From NCBI RefSeq assembly GCF_002564005.1, contig NZ_PDJG01000001.1:1550001-1614000 (forward strand): a DNA stretch of 64,000 bases, given 5' to 3'. The position numbers and the translations under genes were made by a program. Shown in pieces: positions 9,073 to 17,443 of the stretch. Every line of letters begins with the position of its first letter. Positions within the stretch are counted from its first letter, which is position 1. The stretch is from Sanguibacter antarcticus (GTDB taxonomy: Bacteria; Actinomycetota; Actinomycetes; Actinomycetales; Cellulomonadaceae). Under the pieces are notes generated by a model. The model searched no databases. It was given only the letters and a program-made list of their open reading frames with translations, and was not told the DNA's origin.

Positions 9073-10116
9073 TTACTTGGACTCGACCTCGGGAGCGGGC
9101 TCCGCGACGACGGCTGCCTCAGCCTCGACGGCGGGGGCAGGAACCTCGGCGGCAGGAGCCTCAGCGGCGGGGGCAGCAGCCTCAGCAGCAGGAGCCTCAG
9201 CGGCAGGAACAGCAGCCTCAGCAGCAGGAGCCTCAGCGGCAGGAACAGCAGCCTCAGCAGCAGGAGCCTCAGCGGCAGGAACAGCAGCCTCAGCAGCAGG
9301 AGCCTCAGCGGCAGGAACAGCAGCCTCAGCAGCAGGAGCCTCGGACGACGTGAGGAGCTCGCGCTCCCACTCGGCGAGGGGCTCGGTCGCGGTGCCGGTC
9401 TCGGCCGCCGCGCCGGACTTGCCGGCGTGACGCTGGATGAGGCCCTCGGCGACAGCGTCAGCGATGACTCGCGTCAGCAGCGCGACGGCGCGGATGGCGT
9501 CGTCGTTGCCCGGGATCTTGTAGTCCACGACGTCAGGGTCGCAGTTCGTGTCGAGGATCGCGACGATCGGGATGTGCAGCTTGCGAGCCTCGTCGACAGC
9601 GAGGTGCTCCTTGTTCGTGTCGACGATCCACACGGCAGAGGGGACGCGAGCCATGTCCCGGATTCCACCGAGCGTGCGGGCGAGCTTGTCGCGCTCGCGA
9701 CGCATGATGAGCAGCTCCTTCTTCGTGAACGCGCTTCCTGCGACGTCGTCGAAGTCGATGAGCTCGAGCTCCTTGAGGCGCTGGAGGCGCTTGTTCACGG
9801 TCTGGAAGTTGGTGAGCATCCCACCGAGCCAGCGGTGGTTGACGTACGGCATGCCGACGCGGACTGCCTGCTCGGCAACCGGCTCCTGCGCCTGCTTCTT
9901 CGTTCCGACGAAGAGGATGGAGCCGCCGTGGGCGACCGTCTCCTTGACGAACTCGTACGCCGTGTCGATGTACGTGAGCGACTGCTGGAGGTCGACGATG
10001 TAGATGCCGTTGCGCTCCGTGAAGATGAACCGCTTCATCTTCGGGTTCCAACGGCGGGTCTGGTGTCCGAAGTGGACACCGCTCTCGAGGAGCTGGCGCA
10101 TGGTCACAACGGCCAT
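9073..10116 (-). CDS. rpsB: 30S ribosomal protein S2 with repetitive C-terminal extension
   Basis: Residues 1 to about 250 are a normal bacterial S2 ([62 protein letters not shown]). The ATG at 10116 has AAGGAAG upstream, and the frame's longer N-terminal opening has no homology. After about residue 260 the protein continues for roughly 85 residues as an Ala/Pro/Glu low-complexity tail built on [12 protein letters not shown]. This tail is encoded by identical 36-base tandem units and makes the protein 347 residues. Many actinobacterial S2 proteins have Ala/Glu-rich tails, but the exact DNA identity of the units here is striking. The tail is acidic and probably disordered. Confidence 0.97.
   Translation of the reverse strand: MAVVTMRQLLESGVHFGHQTRRWNPKMKRFIFTERNGIYIVDLQQSLTYIDTAYEFVKETVAHGGSILFVGTKKQAQEPVAEQAVRVGMPYVNHRWLGGMLTNFQTVNKRLQRLKELELIDFDDVAGSAFTKKELLIMRRERDKLARTLGGIRDMARVPSAVWIVDTNKEHLAVDEARKLHIPIVAILDTNCDPDVVDYKIPGNDDAIRAVALLTRVIADAVAEGLIQRHAGKSGAAAETGTATEPLAEWERELLTSSEAPAAEAAVPAAEAPAAEAAVPAAEAPAAEAAVPAAEAPAAEAAVPAAEAPAAEAAAPAAEAPAAEVPAPAVEAEAAVVAEPAPEVESK
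9175..9343. repeat. 36-base tandem repeat inside rpsB
   Basis: Four identical 36-base units start at 9175, 9211, 9247 and 9283, and a fifth partial copy runs to about 9343. Degenerate copies extend toward 9130. Each unit encodes the 12-residue motif [12 protein letters not shown] (circularly permuted) in frame, so copy-number change preserves the reading frame. Direct repeats without spacers rule out a CRISPR array. Confidence 0.97.
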
Positions 10117-10497
10117 GGCACTTCCTTTCGGTACGTCCCGGACAGGTCTCGGGTGTCGCACACTTGTCGGCGGTCCTCGCGGACCGCATCTCGGTTGCTG
10201 ACAGGCTCCGGACGGAGCATGTCTCTGCACCACGAGCGACGACGCCGGGTATCCCGGACCGCTGTCGTCTGCTCGAGCCGGGCTGAGCCGGCCGTCTGGT
10301 GCGTGAAGTCGATCGCGTCCGGGCGTCCCACAGTCACAGGGTTGAGGGCGAAGCCCCCGGCCTTGGTCGTGCGGACAGCGCAAACGTGCCGATCGCGTCT
10401 ATCAGTGTACCTGACACCCGGCCTGTGGACGGCCGAGCCGCTCCACACATGGCTGCGTTCCACGTCCTCGCGTCCGGCGCGCCACGACGATGGGTCC
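10117..10497. promoter_or_regulatory. Divergent intergenic region between rpsB and the M23 peptidase gene
   Basis: No gene is visible in these 381 bases. On the minus strand a TACACT (10404-10409) is a plausible -10 element for rpsB and would give an untranslated leader of about 280 bases. Within that leader, around 10341-10358, a GGGC-TTC-GCCC hairpin follows AAGGCCGG. A long structured leader before rpsB could allow autoregulation by S2, but I recognise no named motif. No clear -35 element is seen. GAAAGGAAG directly precedes the rpsB ATG. Confidence 0.35.
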
Positions 10498-11079
10498 ATG
10501 ACTACTGATCGAACCGGACTCAGGCCGTCGCTCACGGCGCTCGTCACGCTGGTCGTCGCTGCGGTCCTCACCGTGACCGTCGCCAGCACGAGTGAGGCAC
10601 GCGCACCGTCCGCGCACGAGGACCGCTACGTCCTCCCGTCCGGCGACGCTCCTGCCGGTACGACCCGCGCCGAGCTGCAGTCTTCCGGCGTCCTCGTCCG
10701 CGACTTCGAGCCGCCCACGGTCCGTTGGGGCGCGGGACACCGTGGGGTAGACCTCCGCTCTGGAGACGGGGCCACGGTGGTGGCACCGCAAGCAGGCGTC
10801 GTGACGTTCGTCGGCGTCGTCGTCGACCGGCCGCTCATCGTGATCAGTCATCCCGACGGACTTCGATCGACCCTCGAGCCCGTCACGAGCACTCTCACAA
10901 CAGGGACGTCCGTCGGGCGTGGAGACGTCCTGGGGTCCCTGGCGCCGGACGTCGCGACGCACTGTGCGCCGGACGCCTGCCTCCACTGGGGCGTTCGGCG
11001 CGCCGAGGAGTACATCGACCCCTTGGAGCTCGTCGTCGAGCGCGAGGCGGTGATCCTCCTGCCCCTCGACCACACCTGA
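10498..11079 (+). CDS. Exported M23 (LytM-type) peptidase-like protein
   Basis: A 193-residue protein with an N-terminal signal-like hydrophobic segment (residues 10-30, LTALVTLVVAAVLTVTVAS) and an LytM fold. The first zinc motif HxxxD is at His81 and Asp85 (GHRGVDLRS), and GATVVAPQAGVV is the next conserved strand. The second motif is C-L-H-W-G at 161-165, where the usual HxH has Cys161 in place of the first His. A similar single-His form occurs, as I recall, in the rpsB-adjacent actinobacterial homologue (Rv2891 type). It may be a peptidoglycan endopeptidase or a degenerate binding protein. It is divergent from rpsB. The ATG at 10498 was chosen because upstream sequence in this frame has no homology or signal peptide. 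Confidence 0.85.
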   Translation: MTTDRTGLRPSLTALVTLVVAAVLTVTVASTSEARAPSAHEDRYVLPSGDAPAGTTRAELQSSGVLVRDFEPPTVRWGAGHRGVDLRSGDGATVVAPQAGVVTFVGVVVDRPLIVISHPDGLRSTLEPVTSTLTTGTSVGRGDVLGSLAPDVATHCAPDACLHWGVRRAEEYIDPLELVVEREAVILLPLDHT

Positions 11080-11110
11080 CAGGCGTGCCGTCAAGGGTGG
11101 TGCCGAGCAG

Positions 11111-12061
11111 TCAGAGACCTTCGCTCGTCGTGAGCTTCGTCCGGAGCCTCGTCATCGCCGCCGTGTGCATCTGCGAGATCCGCGACTCGGTCACGCCGAG
11201 GACGCGACCAATCTCCGCGAGGGTCATTCCCTCGTAGTAGTACAAGACGAGCATGATCTTCTCGCGCTCCCCGAGCTGCTCCATCGCCTGCGAGAGCAGG
11301 AACTTGGTCTCCTTCGCCTCGAACGTCCGCGCAGGGTCATGGCTGCGCGCCTGCTGGACGGTATCGAGCGCACTCACCTGCTCGATCCGGTCTCCAGCAC
11401 CGAGCACCTCGTCCAGCGCGACGAGATTGACGTTCGCCACCTGTCCCTGGATCCCTCGGAGCTCTGACTCCGTGATCTCCATGTGCGCAGCGATCTCGGT
11501 GTTGGACGGCGCACGGTGGAGCTCGCCCTCGAGATCAGCGTGAGCCCGGTCCACCGCACGCGCCTTGCTCCGTACCGACCGTGGGATCCAGTCGACAGCA
11601 CGCAGCTCGTCGAGGATCGCACCACGGACACGCGAGCTGGCATAGGTCTCGAACTTGACGTCCCTGCCAATCTCGAACTTCTCGATGGCGTCGATGAGAC
11701 CGAACATCCCGTAGGAGACGAGGTCAGCGTGCTCGACCGAGCTGGGCAGGCGCATCCCAACCCGGGACGCGACCATCGCGACGAGAGGCGCGTAGTGAAG
11801 GATGAGCCTCTCGCGGAGCGCCGCGGTGCGACAGAGCTTGTACTGCTCCCAGACGGCGAGGATCTCAGCCTCGGCCTCGCCGTCACGACGGACCGTGACG
11901 TCCATCGGCGCTGCCGGTGGAGTGTCCGCACGGGCTGCGCTGTCGAGCCGAGCGTGCAGAAGTCCCGAGCGTGCGGGCCTGCGGAGGGTGGACGACGCCG
12001 AGACTCCGGAGGGGAGCGCGGCGGAACGTGCTGCTGGCATCTTGCTCTCAAAATCTCTCAT
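11111..12061 (-). CDS. whiG: RNA polymerase sigma factor, WhiG/FliA family
   Basis: An alternative sigma factor of the sigma-28 class. Region 2 has LILHYAPLVAMVASRVG and SYGMFGLIDAIEKFEIG; 2.4 has KFETYASSRVRGAILDELR and DWIPRSVR. Region 3 follows, and region 4 ends LYYYEGMTLAEIGRVLGVTESRISQ. These are very close to Streptomyces WhiG. The ATG at 12061 overlaps the xerC stop (ATGA), giving 316 residues with a poorly conserved N-terminal tail of about 55; starts at 12040 or 11905 are possible. In Streptomyces WhiG controls sporulation, and in motile actinobacteria the orthologue drives flagellar genes. Which applies cannot be told from this window. Confidence 0.9.
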   Translation of the reverse strand: MRDFESKMPAARSAALPSGVSASSTLRRPARSGLLHARLDSAARADTPPAAPMDVTVRRDGEAEAEILAVWEQYKLCRTAALRERLILHYAPLVAMVASRVGMRLPSSVEHADLVSYGMFGLIDAIEKFEIGRDVKFETYASSRVRGAILDELRAVDWIPRSVRSKARAVDRAHADLEGELHRAPSNTEIAAHMEITESELRGIQGQVANVNLVALDEVLGAGDRIEQVSALDTVQQARSHDPARTFEAKETKFLLSQAMEQLGEREKIMLVLYYYEGMTLAEIGRVLGVTESRISQMHTAAMTRLRTKLTTSEGL

Positions 12062-12990
12062 GCGCGGGGGTGCGCCAACTGGTACGAGGAGCGCAGGCGC
12101 TCGGCGGAGACGTGCGTGTAGCGCTGGGTCGTCGCGAGGGTTGCGTGCCCGAGGACTTCTTGGACGGTCCGGAGGTCCGACCCGCCCTGGAGGAGGTGGG
12201 TGGCGGCACTGTGCCGCAGGTCGTGCGGGGCGACATCGTCGACGCCGGCGACCGCAGCAAGGCGATGAACCGCCTCGCGCACCTGGCGCTGTCCCCAGCG
12301 CTGCCCGCGCTGCCCGACGAACAGTGCCTCGGTGTGGCTCTGTCCGATGAGCCGAGGCCTGCCGGACTCGCACCAGGCTTCGATCGCACGGGCCGCAGGC
12401 ACGCCGAAGGGAACCACGCGTTCTTTGTCGCCCTTGCCGATCACTCGAGCGGTCCGCTCGGCGACGTCGACGTCCGAGAGGTCGAGCTCGACGATCTCTC
12501 CGACACGTGCGCCGGTGGCGTAGAGCATCTCGACGCACGCCCATGTGCGCAGGTCCGACGGGCTACCGTCTGCGGCGATGTCTCTCGCAGCGTCCATGAG
12601 CGTCGCTGCGCTGTTCACCGCGAGCACGGTCGGAAGAACCTTGTGCAGGCGCGGGCTGGCCAGGCGGGCCGACGGGTCGTCGTCGATACGGCCCGTCCGC
12701 GCGGCCCAGTCGAAGAAGGTACGGATCGCCGCACCTCGTCGAGCGACCGTCGACCGGGAGAGCTGACGGCCTGCCATCTCGGCGAGCCAGGCACGGAGCA
12801 TCGCGAGGTCGATCTGGTCGAACGCGTCGACGTCACGTCCACGGGCAAAGGCGAAGAGCTGCTCGAGGTCGGACGAGTACGCCCGGACGGTGTGGGCGGA
12901 GAGGCCGCGCTGCGCGGTCAGATGCACCGCGAAGTCAGCCAGGACACCTGGTTCGTCTCGGGCACTGTCGGCCTCTGGATGCGGATGCAT
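12058..12990 (-). CDS. xerC: Tyrosine site-specific recombinase XerC
   Basis: Resolves chromosome dimers at dif with XerD. The 310-residue protein has an N-terminal SAM-like core-binding domain (residues 14-100) and a C-terminal catalytic domain with the complete set Arg162, Lys186, His256, Arg259, His282 and nucleophile Tyr291 (GHATLATTQRYTHV). It sits among dprA, comM and whiG rather than beside mobile-element genes, so it is the housekeeping recombinase and not a phage integrase. The start at 12990 is supported by a promoter whose -10 is six bases upstream, implying a leaderless message. Confidence 0.93.
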   Translation of the reverse strand: MHPHPEADSARDEPGVLADFAVHLTAQRGLSAHTVRAYSSDLEQLFAFARGRDVDAFDQIDLAMLRAWLAEMAGRQLSRSTVARRGAAIRTFFDWAARTGRIDDDPSARLASPRLHKVLPTVLAVNSAATLMDAARDIAADGSPSDLRTWACVEMLYATGARVGEIVELDLSDVDVAERTARVIGKGDKERVVPFGVPAARAIEAWCESGRPRLIGQSHTEALFVGQRGQRWGQRQVREAVHRLAAVAGVDDVAPHDLRHSAATHLLQGGSDLRTVQEVLGHATLATTQRYTHVSAERLRSSYQLAHPRA

Positions 12991-13025
12991 CTCAATACCG
13001 TGACGGGTATCAGCGTCGGTTTCAA
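12991..13025 (-). promoter_or_regulatory. xerC promoter (leaderless)
   Basis: TTGAAA at 13025-13020, a 17-base spacer, CACGGT at 13002-12997, then six bases to the xerC ATG. Spacing is ideal for the housekeeping sigma factor, with the transcript starting at or next to the start codon. Confidence 0.55.
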
Positions 13026-13149
13026 GGCTGAGGATTGGAAACCACCCCGACTTCCTGTCCGTTTGTCACAGTTTCATGTTGGTTGGATCAAGAGATCATC
13101 AGGCCTCCGTACAAACTTCACCCCGTCTCCACCGACATGATCGGCGATT

Positions 13150-14367
13150 TCATGCTCGACCTCGGAGCCAGCCCGAGCCGTCACGCCGTGCGAGCCCACG
13201 AACCTCCAGCCGACCGAGCGACGCCATCGCGTCGTCCACGCTCACACCTGCCTCGTGAACCACGACAGCGAGGTCGGCTGCGTTCCCCACCGGGAGCGCG
13301 TCGAAGACCTGTTGGTCTGACGGGTCGAGCCCGTCGTGCGGTCGCCGGGCAGCAGAGTCACGCCGGGCGTCTCTGTCGGCTGCACCTGCACGGTCGGCTC
13401 CCGTGCTCCCAGCGAGCTCACGGACGTCGTCCGCATCCGTGACACACACTGCACGCCCCTCCCGCAGCAGGCGGTGACACCCCGCAGACGCCATCGAGGT
13501 CACCGGACCAGGGACAGCACCGACCGGGCGCAGCAGGTCGAACGCGCGCGCCGCCGTCGCCAAGGAACCCGACCGCCAGGCGGCCTCGACCACGACGGTG
13601 GCCGAGCCCGCCGCCGCGATCAGCCGGTTGCGCTTGAGAAACCGGACCCGGCTCGGAACTCCCCCCGGGGGCGACTCGCTCACCAGCACACCTCCCTGGT
13701 CCGTGATCGCCCGCAAGAGCTGAGCGTTCCCTGCGGGGTACAGCCGGTCGACGCCGCCCGCGAGGAACGCGACCGTTGCCCCGGACGCCGCGAGCGACCC
13801 GCGATGCACAGCAGCATCGATGCCGTAAGCGCCACCAGAAACCGTGGCGAAGCCGTGATCAGCGAGCACAGCGGCCATCTCGCCTGCTACCCGGTCGCCA
13901 TAGTCGGTGCTCGCGCGCGCTCCGACCAATGACACCGAGCGGGAGAGGACCGCGTCCACTCGACTCTCGCCCCTGACCCACAAGCACAAGGGGGCAGCGG
14001 CGCCCAGGTCGTCCAGGTGGGAGGGCCACTCCTCGTTCTCCGGGGTCACGAGCCTCCCTCCAAGGCCGTGGAGCATCGCGACGTCGTGGCGGGGGTCCAG
14101 GCCTGTGACCCGAGGAGCCCACCGAGCGACCGCTCGAACCAGCCGTTGACGCATCGTCGGCGAGTCGAGGCCAAGGCGATCCATGAGCTGTGCGACTCCC
14201 TGCCCGACGAGGTCGGGGTCCGTGCTCACGGCGCACACCCACCGCAGCCCTGCGACCGGTCCGACCGCAGCGACCAGCATCCCGGCCACCTCGTCTGCCG
14301 GCTCGACGATGCGGCTCCACGCAGCCCTGGACAACAGGGTCTCGGAGGTCTCCGTACCTCGTGTCAC
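13150..14367 (-). CDS. dprA: DNA-processing protein DprA (Smf)
   Basis: Binds incoming single-stranded DNA and loads RecA. The 405-residue protein has an N-terminal helical region, the extended Rossmann fold (VSLVGARASTDYGDRVAGEMA, SGGAYGIDAAVHRGSLAASG, LAGGVDRLYPAGN, LVSESPPG) and a C-terminal winged-helix segment ending WLRGRA. The GTG at 14367 overlaps the comM stop (GTGA). Upstream codons in this frame belong to the comM gene. With comM and yraN it forms the common actinobacterial comM-dprA block, which does not prove natural competence. Confidence 0.94.
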   Translation of the reverse strand: MTRGTETSETLLSRAAWSRIVEPADEVAGMLVAAVGPVAGLRWVCAVSTDPDLVGQGVAQLMDRLGLDSPTMRQRLVRAVARWAPRVTGLDPRHDVAMLHGLGGRLVTPENEEWPSHLDDLGAAAPLCLWVRGESRVDAVLSRSVSLVGARASTDYGDRVAGEMAAVLADHGFATVSGGAYGIDAAVHRGSLAASGATVAFLAGGVDRLYPAGNAQLLRAITDQGGVLVSESPPGGVPSRVRFLKRNRLIAAAGSATVVVEAAWRSGSLATAARAFDLLRPVGAVPGPVTSMASAGCHRLLREGRAVCVTDADDVRELAGSTGADRAGAADRDARRDSAARRPHDGLDPSDQQVFDALPVGNAADLAVVVHEAGVSVDDAMASLGRLEVRGLARRDGSGWLRGRA

Positions 14368-15902
14368 AGTCCCTGTCCTCGCGTCCGGAGCAGCAGCGCC
14401 TTCCCGATGTCGTCCTCGACAGGTGCGACCCGGCCCGCAAGATCTGCCAGGGTCCATGCGACCCGCAGCACCCGATCCGAGCCGCGCAGGCTGAGCGTGC
14501 CTCGATCGAGCGCACGGTCCAGCTCGGCAAGGAGCGACCGGTCCGCACCGAGCCGGTCTCGGAGCCAGGCCCCGGGCACCTCACCGTTGCTCGTCCACCG
14601 TGTCCCCGCTAGGCGCTCCCGAGCAGCATCGCGCGCAGCAGCGACCCGACGAGCCACGACAGCGGTGCTCTCCGGTCTGGTCGAACGAGCCACGTCGAGA
14701 CGAGTCACCTGATGGACCTCGACCTGGAGGTCGACCCGATCGAGGAGCGGTCCCGAGAGTCGAGCGAAGTACCGACGACGTGCCATGGCACTGCAGCTGC
14801 AGTCGAGCCCCTTGCCGATCGCGAGCCCGCACGGGCACGGGTTCGCGGCCAGCACCAGCTGGAACCGAGCAGGATATCGAGCGCTCCCCGCAGCACGCTG
14901 GATGACGAGCTCGCCGTGCTCGAGCGGCTGACGCAGCGTCTGGAGGACCCGCGGCGAGAACTCCGGGGCCTCGTCCATGAACAGGACGCCCCGGTGCGCC
15001 CGCGATGCCGCTCCAGGCCGAGGCATCCCCGATCCCCCACCCACGATCGCTGCCGGCGTCGCGGTGTGGTGCGGGTCCTCGAACGGCGGGCGCACGAGCA
15101 GGCCTGCCGCAGGGTCGAAGGTGCCGGCGACCGAGTGGACCGAGGTCACCTCGACGGCCTCTTCCTCGGTCAGGTCCGGGAGGAGGCCGGGAAGTCGAGC
15201 TGCGAGCATCGTCTTGCCGGTGCCCGGCGGGCCGACCATGAGCAGGTGGTGGCCGCCAGCCGCTGCGACCTCGAGCGCGGCACGAGCCGGGAGCTGGCCC
15301 ATGACGTCGCTCAGCTCGGTGGGCTCCTTCGGCGCGTCGCGCACCGGGGTCCGGGAACGACCGCCCGGGTGCGGGTCGACCGGGGGCAGGTCGGCTCCGT
15401 ACAGGGCGGCCAGCTCGCCCAACGAGTGCACGGCGACGACCCGGATACCGGGGACGAGACGGGCCTCCACCTCGTCGGCAGCGGGGACGACCACCGTCTC
15501 CACACCCTCCTGCCGTGCAGCGACGATGGCGGGCAAGACTCCGCGCACCGGATGGACCCTGCCGTCGAGACCAAGCTCTCCGATATGAGCAGCACGTGAC
15601 GGCGCACCAGGGTCGATGAGCCCGGCACCTGCGAGGATCGCGACCGCGATCGCGAGATCGAAGCCCGACCCCGCCTTCGGCAACGACGCAGGCGACAGGT
15701 TGACGGTCACCTTCCGCTGTGGAAGCACGAGACCCGACGACGAGATCGCCGCACGCACGCGGTCTCGCGACTCTGCCAGGGCTGCATCAGGAAGGCCGAC
15801 CAGCGTGAAGCCGGGAACAGAGGCCGCAAGGTGTGCCTCGACCTCGATGAGGTGCCCGCGCAGGCCCACGAGGCAGACGGCCAGAGTCCGTCCGAGCGCC
15901 AT
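14364..15902 (-). CDS. comM: YifB/ComM family Mg-chelatase-like AAA+ ATPase
   Basis: A AAA+ helicase that promotes branch migration during integration of transformed DNA in Vibrio and Acinetobacter. The 512-residue protein has an N-terminal Lon-protease-like domain (residues 1 to about 170), Walker A GPPGTGKTMLAARLP, Walker B region GVLFMDEAPEFS, and a C-terminal Mg-chelatase domain with a CPCG zinc-type cluster (NPCPCGLAIG). The ATG at 15902 overlaps the yraN stop (TGATG); a GTG two codons upstream is possible. Confidence 0.93.
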   Translation of the reverse strand: MALGRTLAVCLVGLRGHLIEVEAHLAASVPGFTLVGLPDAALAESRDRVRAAISSSGLVLPQRKVTVNLSPASLPKAGSGFDLAIAVAILAGAGLIDPGAPSRAAHIGELGLDGRVHPVRGVLPAIVAARQEGVETVVVPAADEVEARLVPGIRVVAVHSLGELAALYGADLPPVDPHPGGRSRTPVRDAPKEPTELSDVMGQLPARAALEVAAAGGHHLLMVGPPGTGKTMLAARLPGLLPDLTEEEAVEVTSVHSVAGTFDPAAGLLVRPPFEDPHHTATPAAIVGGGSGMPRPGAASRAHRGVLFMDEAPEFSPRVLQTLRQPLEHGELVIQRAAGSARYPARFQLVLAANPCPCGLAIGKGLDCSCSAMARRRYFARLSGPLLDRVDLQVEVHQVTRLDVARSTRPESTAVVARRVAAARDAARERLAGTRWTSNGEVPGAWLRDRLGADRSLLAELDRALDRGTLSLRGSDRVLRVAWTLADLAGRVAPVEDDIGKALLLRTRGQGL

Positions 15903-16261
15903 CAGCACACGCCCTGGAGATGCTCGACATCAGCTGGCCCTGACCGCCCGAGGACGATCGCGACCACATCGATCCGCACGGAGGCCACCCGGGTCTCGTG
16001 GTCGTGCAACCACTGGCCAGCGAGACGCTTCAGCCTCGCGAGCTTGACCGGTGTGACGGCCTCGGCCGGGTGACCATAGCCGGTGCCCCGTCGGGTCTTG
16101 ACCTCGACGACCACGAGCTCGTCTCCGTCGAGAGCGACGATGTCCAGCTCTCCTCGGACGCCTCGCCAGTTCCGGTCGACCACCCGGTAGCCAGCCTCCG
16201 TGAGGAATCGTGCTGCGACGTTCTCACCGTGGCGTCCGACCGCGATCCGTGCGTTGTCCAT
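15902..16261 (-). CDS. UPF0102 (YraN) family endonuclease-like protein
   Basis: A 119-residue protein of the restriction-endonuclease-like fold. The candidate metal site is Glu14, Asp40 (GELDIVA), Glu53 and Lys55 (VVEVKTR), the PD-(D/E)XK pattern. The ATG at 16261 has a strong GGAGG six bases upstream, which excludes the longer open frame. It precedes comM and dprA in the same operon, consistent with a DNA-processing role, but no biochemical activity is firmly established for the family. Confidence 0.9.
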   Translation of the reverse strand: MDNARIAVGRHGENVAARFLTEAGYRVVDRNWRGVRGELDIVALDGDELVVVEVKTRRGTGYGHPAEAVTPVKLARLKRLAGQWLHDHETRVASVRIDVVAIVLGRSGPADVEHLQGVC

Positions 16262-16395
16262 GTCCCACCTCCGCGGCACACTCTCCGCGACAGACGCCTA
16301 CGCCTGGGGAGTCTCGGTGCCCGATGTGGAAGGACTAGCGGCTCGTTGCGGTGTGGACGACGTATAGGAGCGGTGAGGTCGCGCTACCGAGAAGC

Positions 16396-16695
16396 TCAGA
16401 GCTCGAGCTCTGCCTGCGCAAGCTCCTCGACGTTCACGTCCTTGAAGGTCACGACCCGCACCGACTTCACGAAGCGCTTGGACCGGTAGACGTCCCACAC
16501 CCAGGCATCGCTGAGGCTGACCTCGAAGTACACCTCGCCTGCTGCGGACCGAACCTGCAGCTCCACCGTGTTCGCCAGGTAGAAGCGCCTCTCCGTCTCG
16601 ACGACGTAGGCGAACAGCCGCACGACGTCTCGGTACTCGCGATAGAGCGCAAGCTCCATCTCGGTCTCGTAGTTCTCCAGATCCTCAGCGCTCAC
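16396..16695 (-). CDS. DUF2469 family protein
   Basis: A small protein of 99 residues beginning MSAEDLENYETEMELALYRE (from GTG) and containing VETERRFYLANTVEL and DAWVWDVYRSKRFVKSVRVV, diagnostic of the actinobacteria-specific DUF2469 family (Rv2901c type). The function is unknown. I prefer the GTG at 16695 because mycobacterial homologues start at the equivalent SAEDL; an ATG at 16713 overlapping rnhB is the alternative. It lies between rnhB and yraN as in mycobacteria. A 134-base gap to yraN follows, with nothing recognisable in it. Confidence 0.9.
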   Translation of the reverse strand: MSAEDLENYETEMELALYREYRDVVRLFAYVVETERRFYLANTVELQVRSAAGEVYFEVSLSDAWVWDVYRSKRFVKSVRVVTFKDVNVEELAQAELEL

Positions 16696-16702
16696 TGAAC
16701 CA

Positions 16703-17443
16703 TCATGGACCATCGACCGTGCTTGTCGCGGCGAACGGGCCGCCCGGCAGACGCCAGCTCAGTCGGTGCAACGGGCTCGGACCGTGCTCGACGAGCGCCG
16801 CGACGTGCTGCGCTGACCCGTACCCCTTGTTGCGGTTCCAGCCATACTCCGGCCTCGAGCGCGCATGCTCTGTCATCTCGCTGTCGCGCGAGCACTTGGC
16901 CACGACGCTCGCTGCAGCGACGGACGCGCACGCGAGATCGGCTTTGACCCGCGTATGGACGACGGGTTCGACGTACCCGTCAGGGACAGGTGCCTCGACC
17001 CCGTCGAGCAGCTCGAAGAGATCCGCCTGCGGCTGCGTGAGCCAGTCGTGCGACCCGTCGAGCAGGAGGACATCCACCGGACCGACCTGCGCAGCCACGG
17101 CGACGAGCGCACGCTGACCTGCCAGGCGCAGAGAACGGACGATGCCGAGCTCGTCGATCTCTTGCGACGAGGCGGATCCGACGGCATACGTGACCGACCA
17201 CTCGGCGATGAGCGGCACGTAGTCGTTCCTCGCCCGTGCCGTGAGCACCTTGGAGTCTGTCAGTCCGACAGGGCACGGCCCGGTTCCCTCGTCGACGACG
17301 CACACCCCGACGCTCACCGGTCCGGCGAGAGCGCCTCGTCCTACCTCGTCCATCCCCCCGACGAGCCTGGCTCCTCCCGCGAGCAGCACGTGCTCGTGGG
17401 TCAGGTCGGGAAAGACCGGCGGGATGGCCACACGCTTGCTCAC
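16703..17443 (-). CDS. rnhB: Ribonuclease HII
   Basis: Removes RNA from RNA-DNA hybrids, including single ribonucleotides in DNA. Catalytic acids are visible in GMDEVGRGALAGP (Asp32, Glu33), in LLLDGSHD, and in the later KADLACASVAAASVVAK region. The 246-residue length is normal. The GTG at 17443 overlaps the lepB stop (GTGA), so expression is coupled to lepB. Confidence 0.95.
   Translation of the reverse strand: MSKRVAIPPVFPDLTHEHVLLAGGARLVGGMDEVGRGALAGPVSVGVCVVDEGTGPCPVGLTDSKVLTARARNDYVPLIAEWSVTYAVGSASSQEIDELGIVRSLRLAGQRALVAVAAQVGPVDVLLLDGSHDWLTQPQADLFELLDGVEAPVPDGYVEPVVHTRVKADLACASVAAASVVAKCSRDSEMTEHARSRPEYGWNRNKGYGSAQHVAALVEHGPSPLHRLSWRLPGGPFAATSTVDGP

Noticed and set aside
9175..9343. 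Regular 36-base repeats resembling CRISPR repeats
   Set aside because: Units are directly adjacent with no spacers, are in frame with rpsB and encode a 12-residue protein repeat.
12058..12990. Tyrosine recombinase as sign of a prophage or integrative element
   Set aside because: Sequence and context (dprA, comM, whiG) are those of the housekeeping XerC; no tRNA, att repeats or phage genes nearby.
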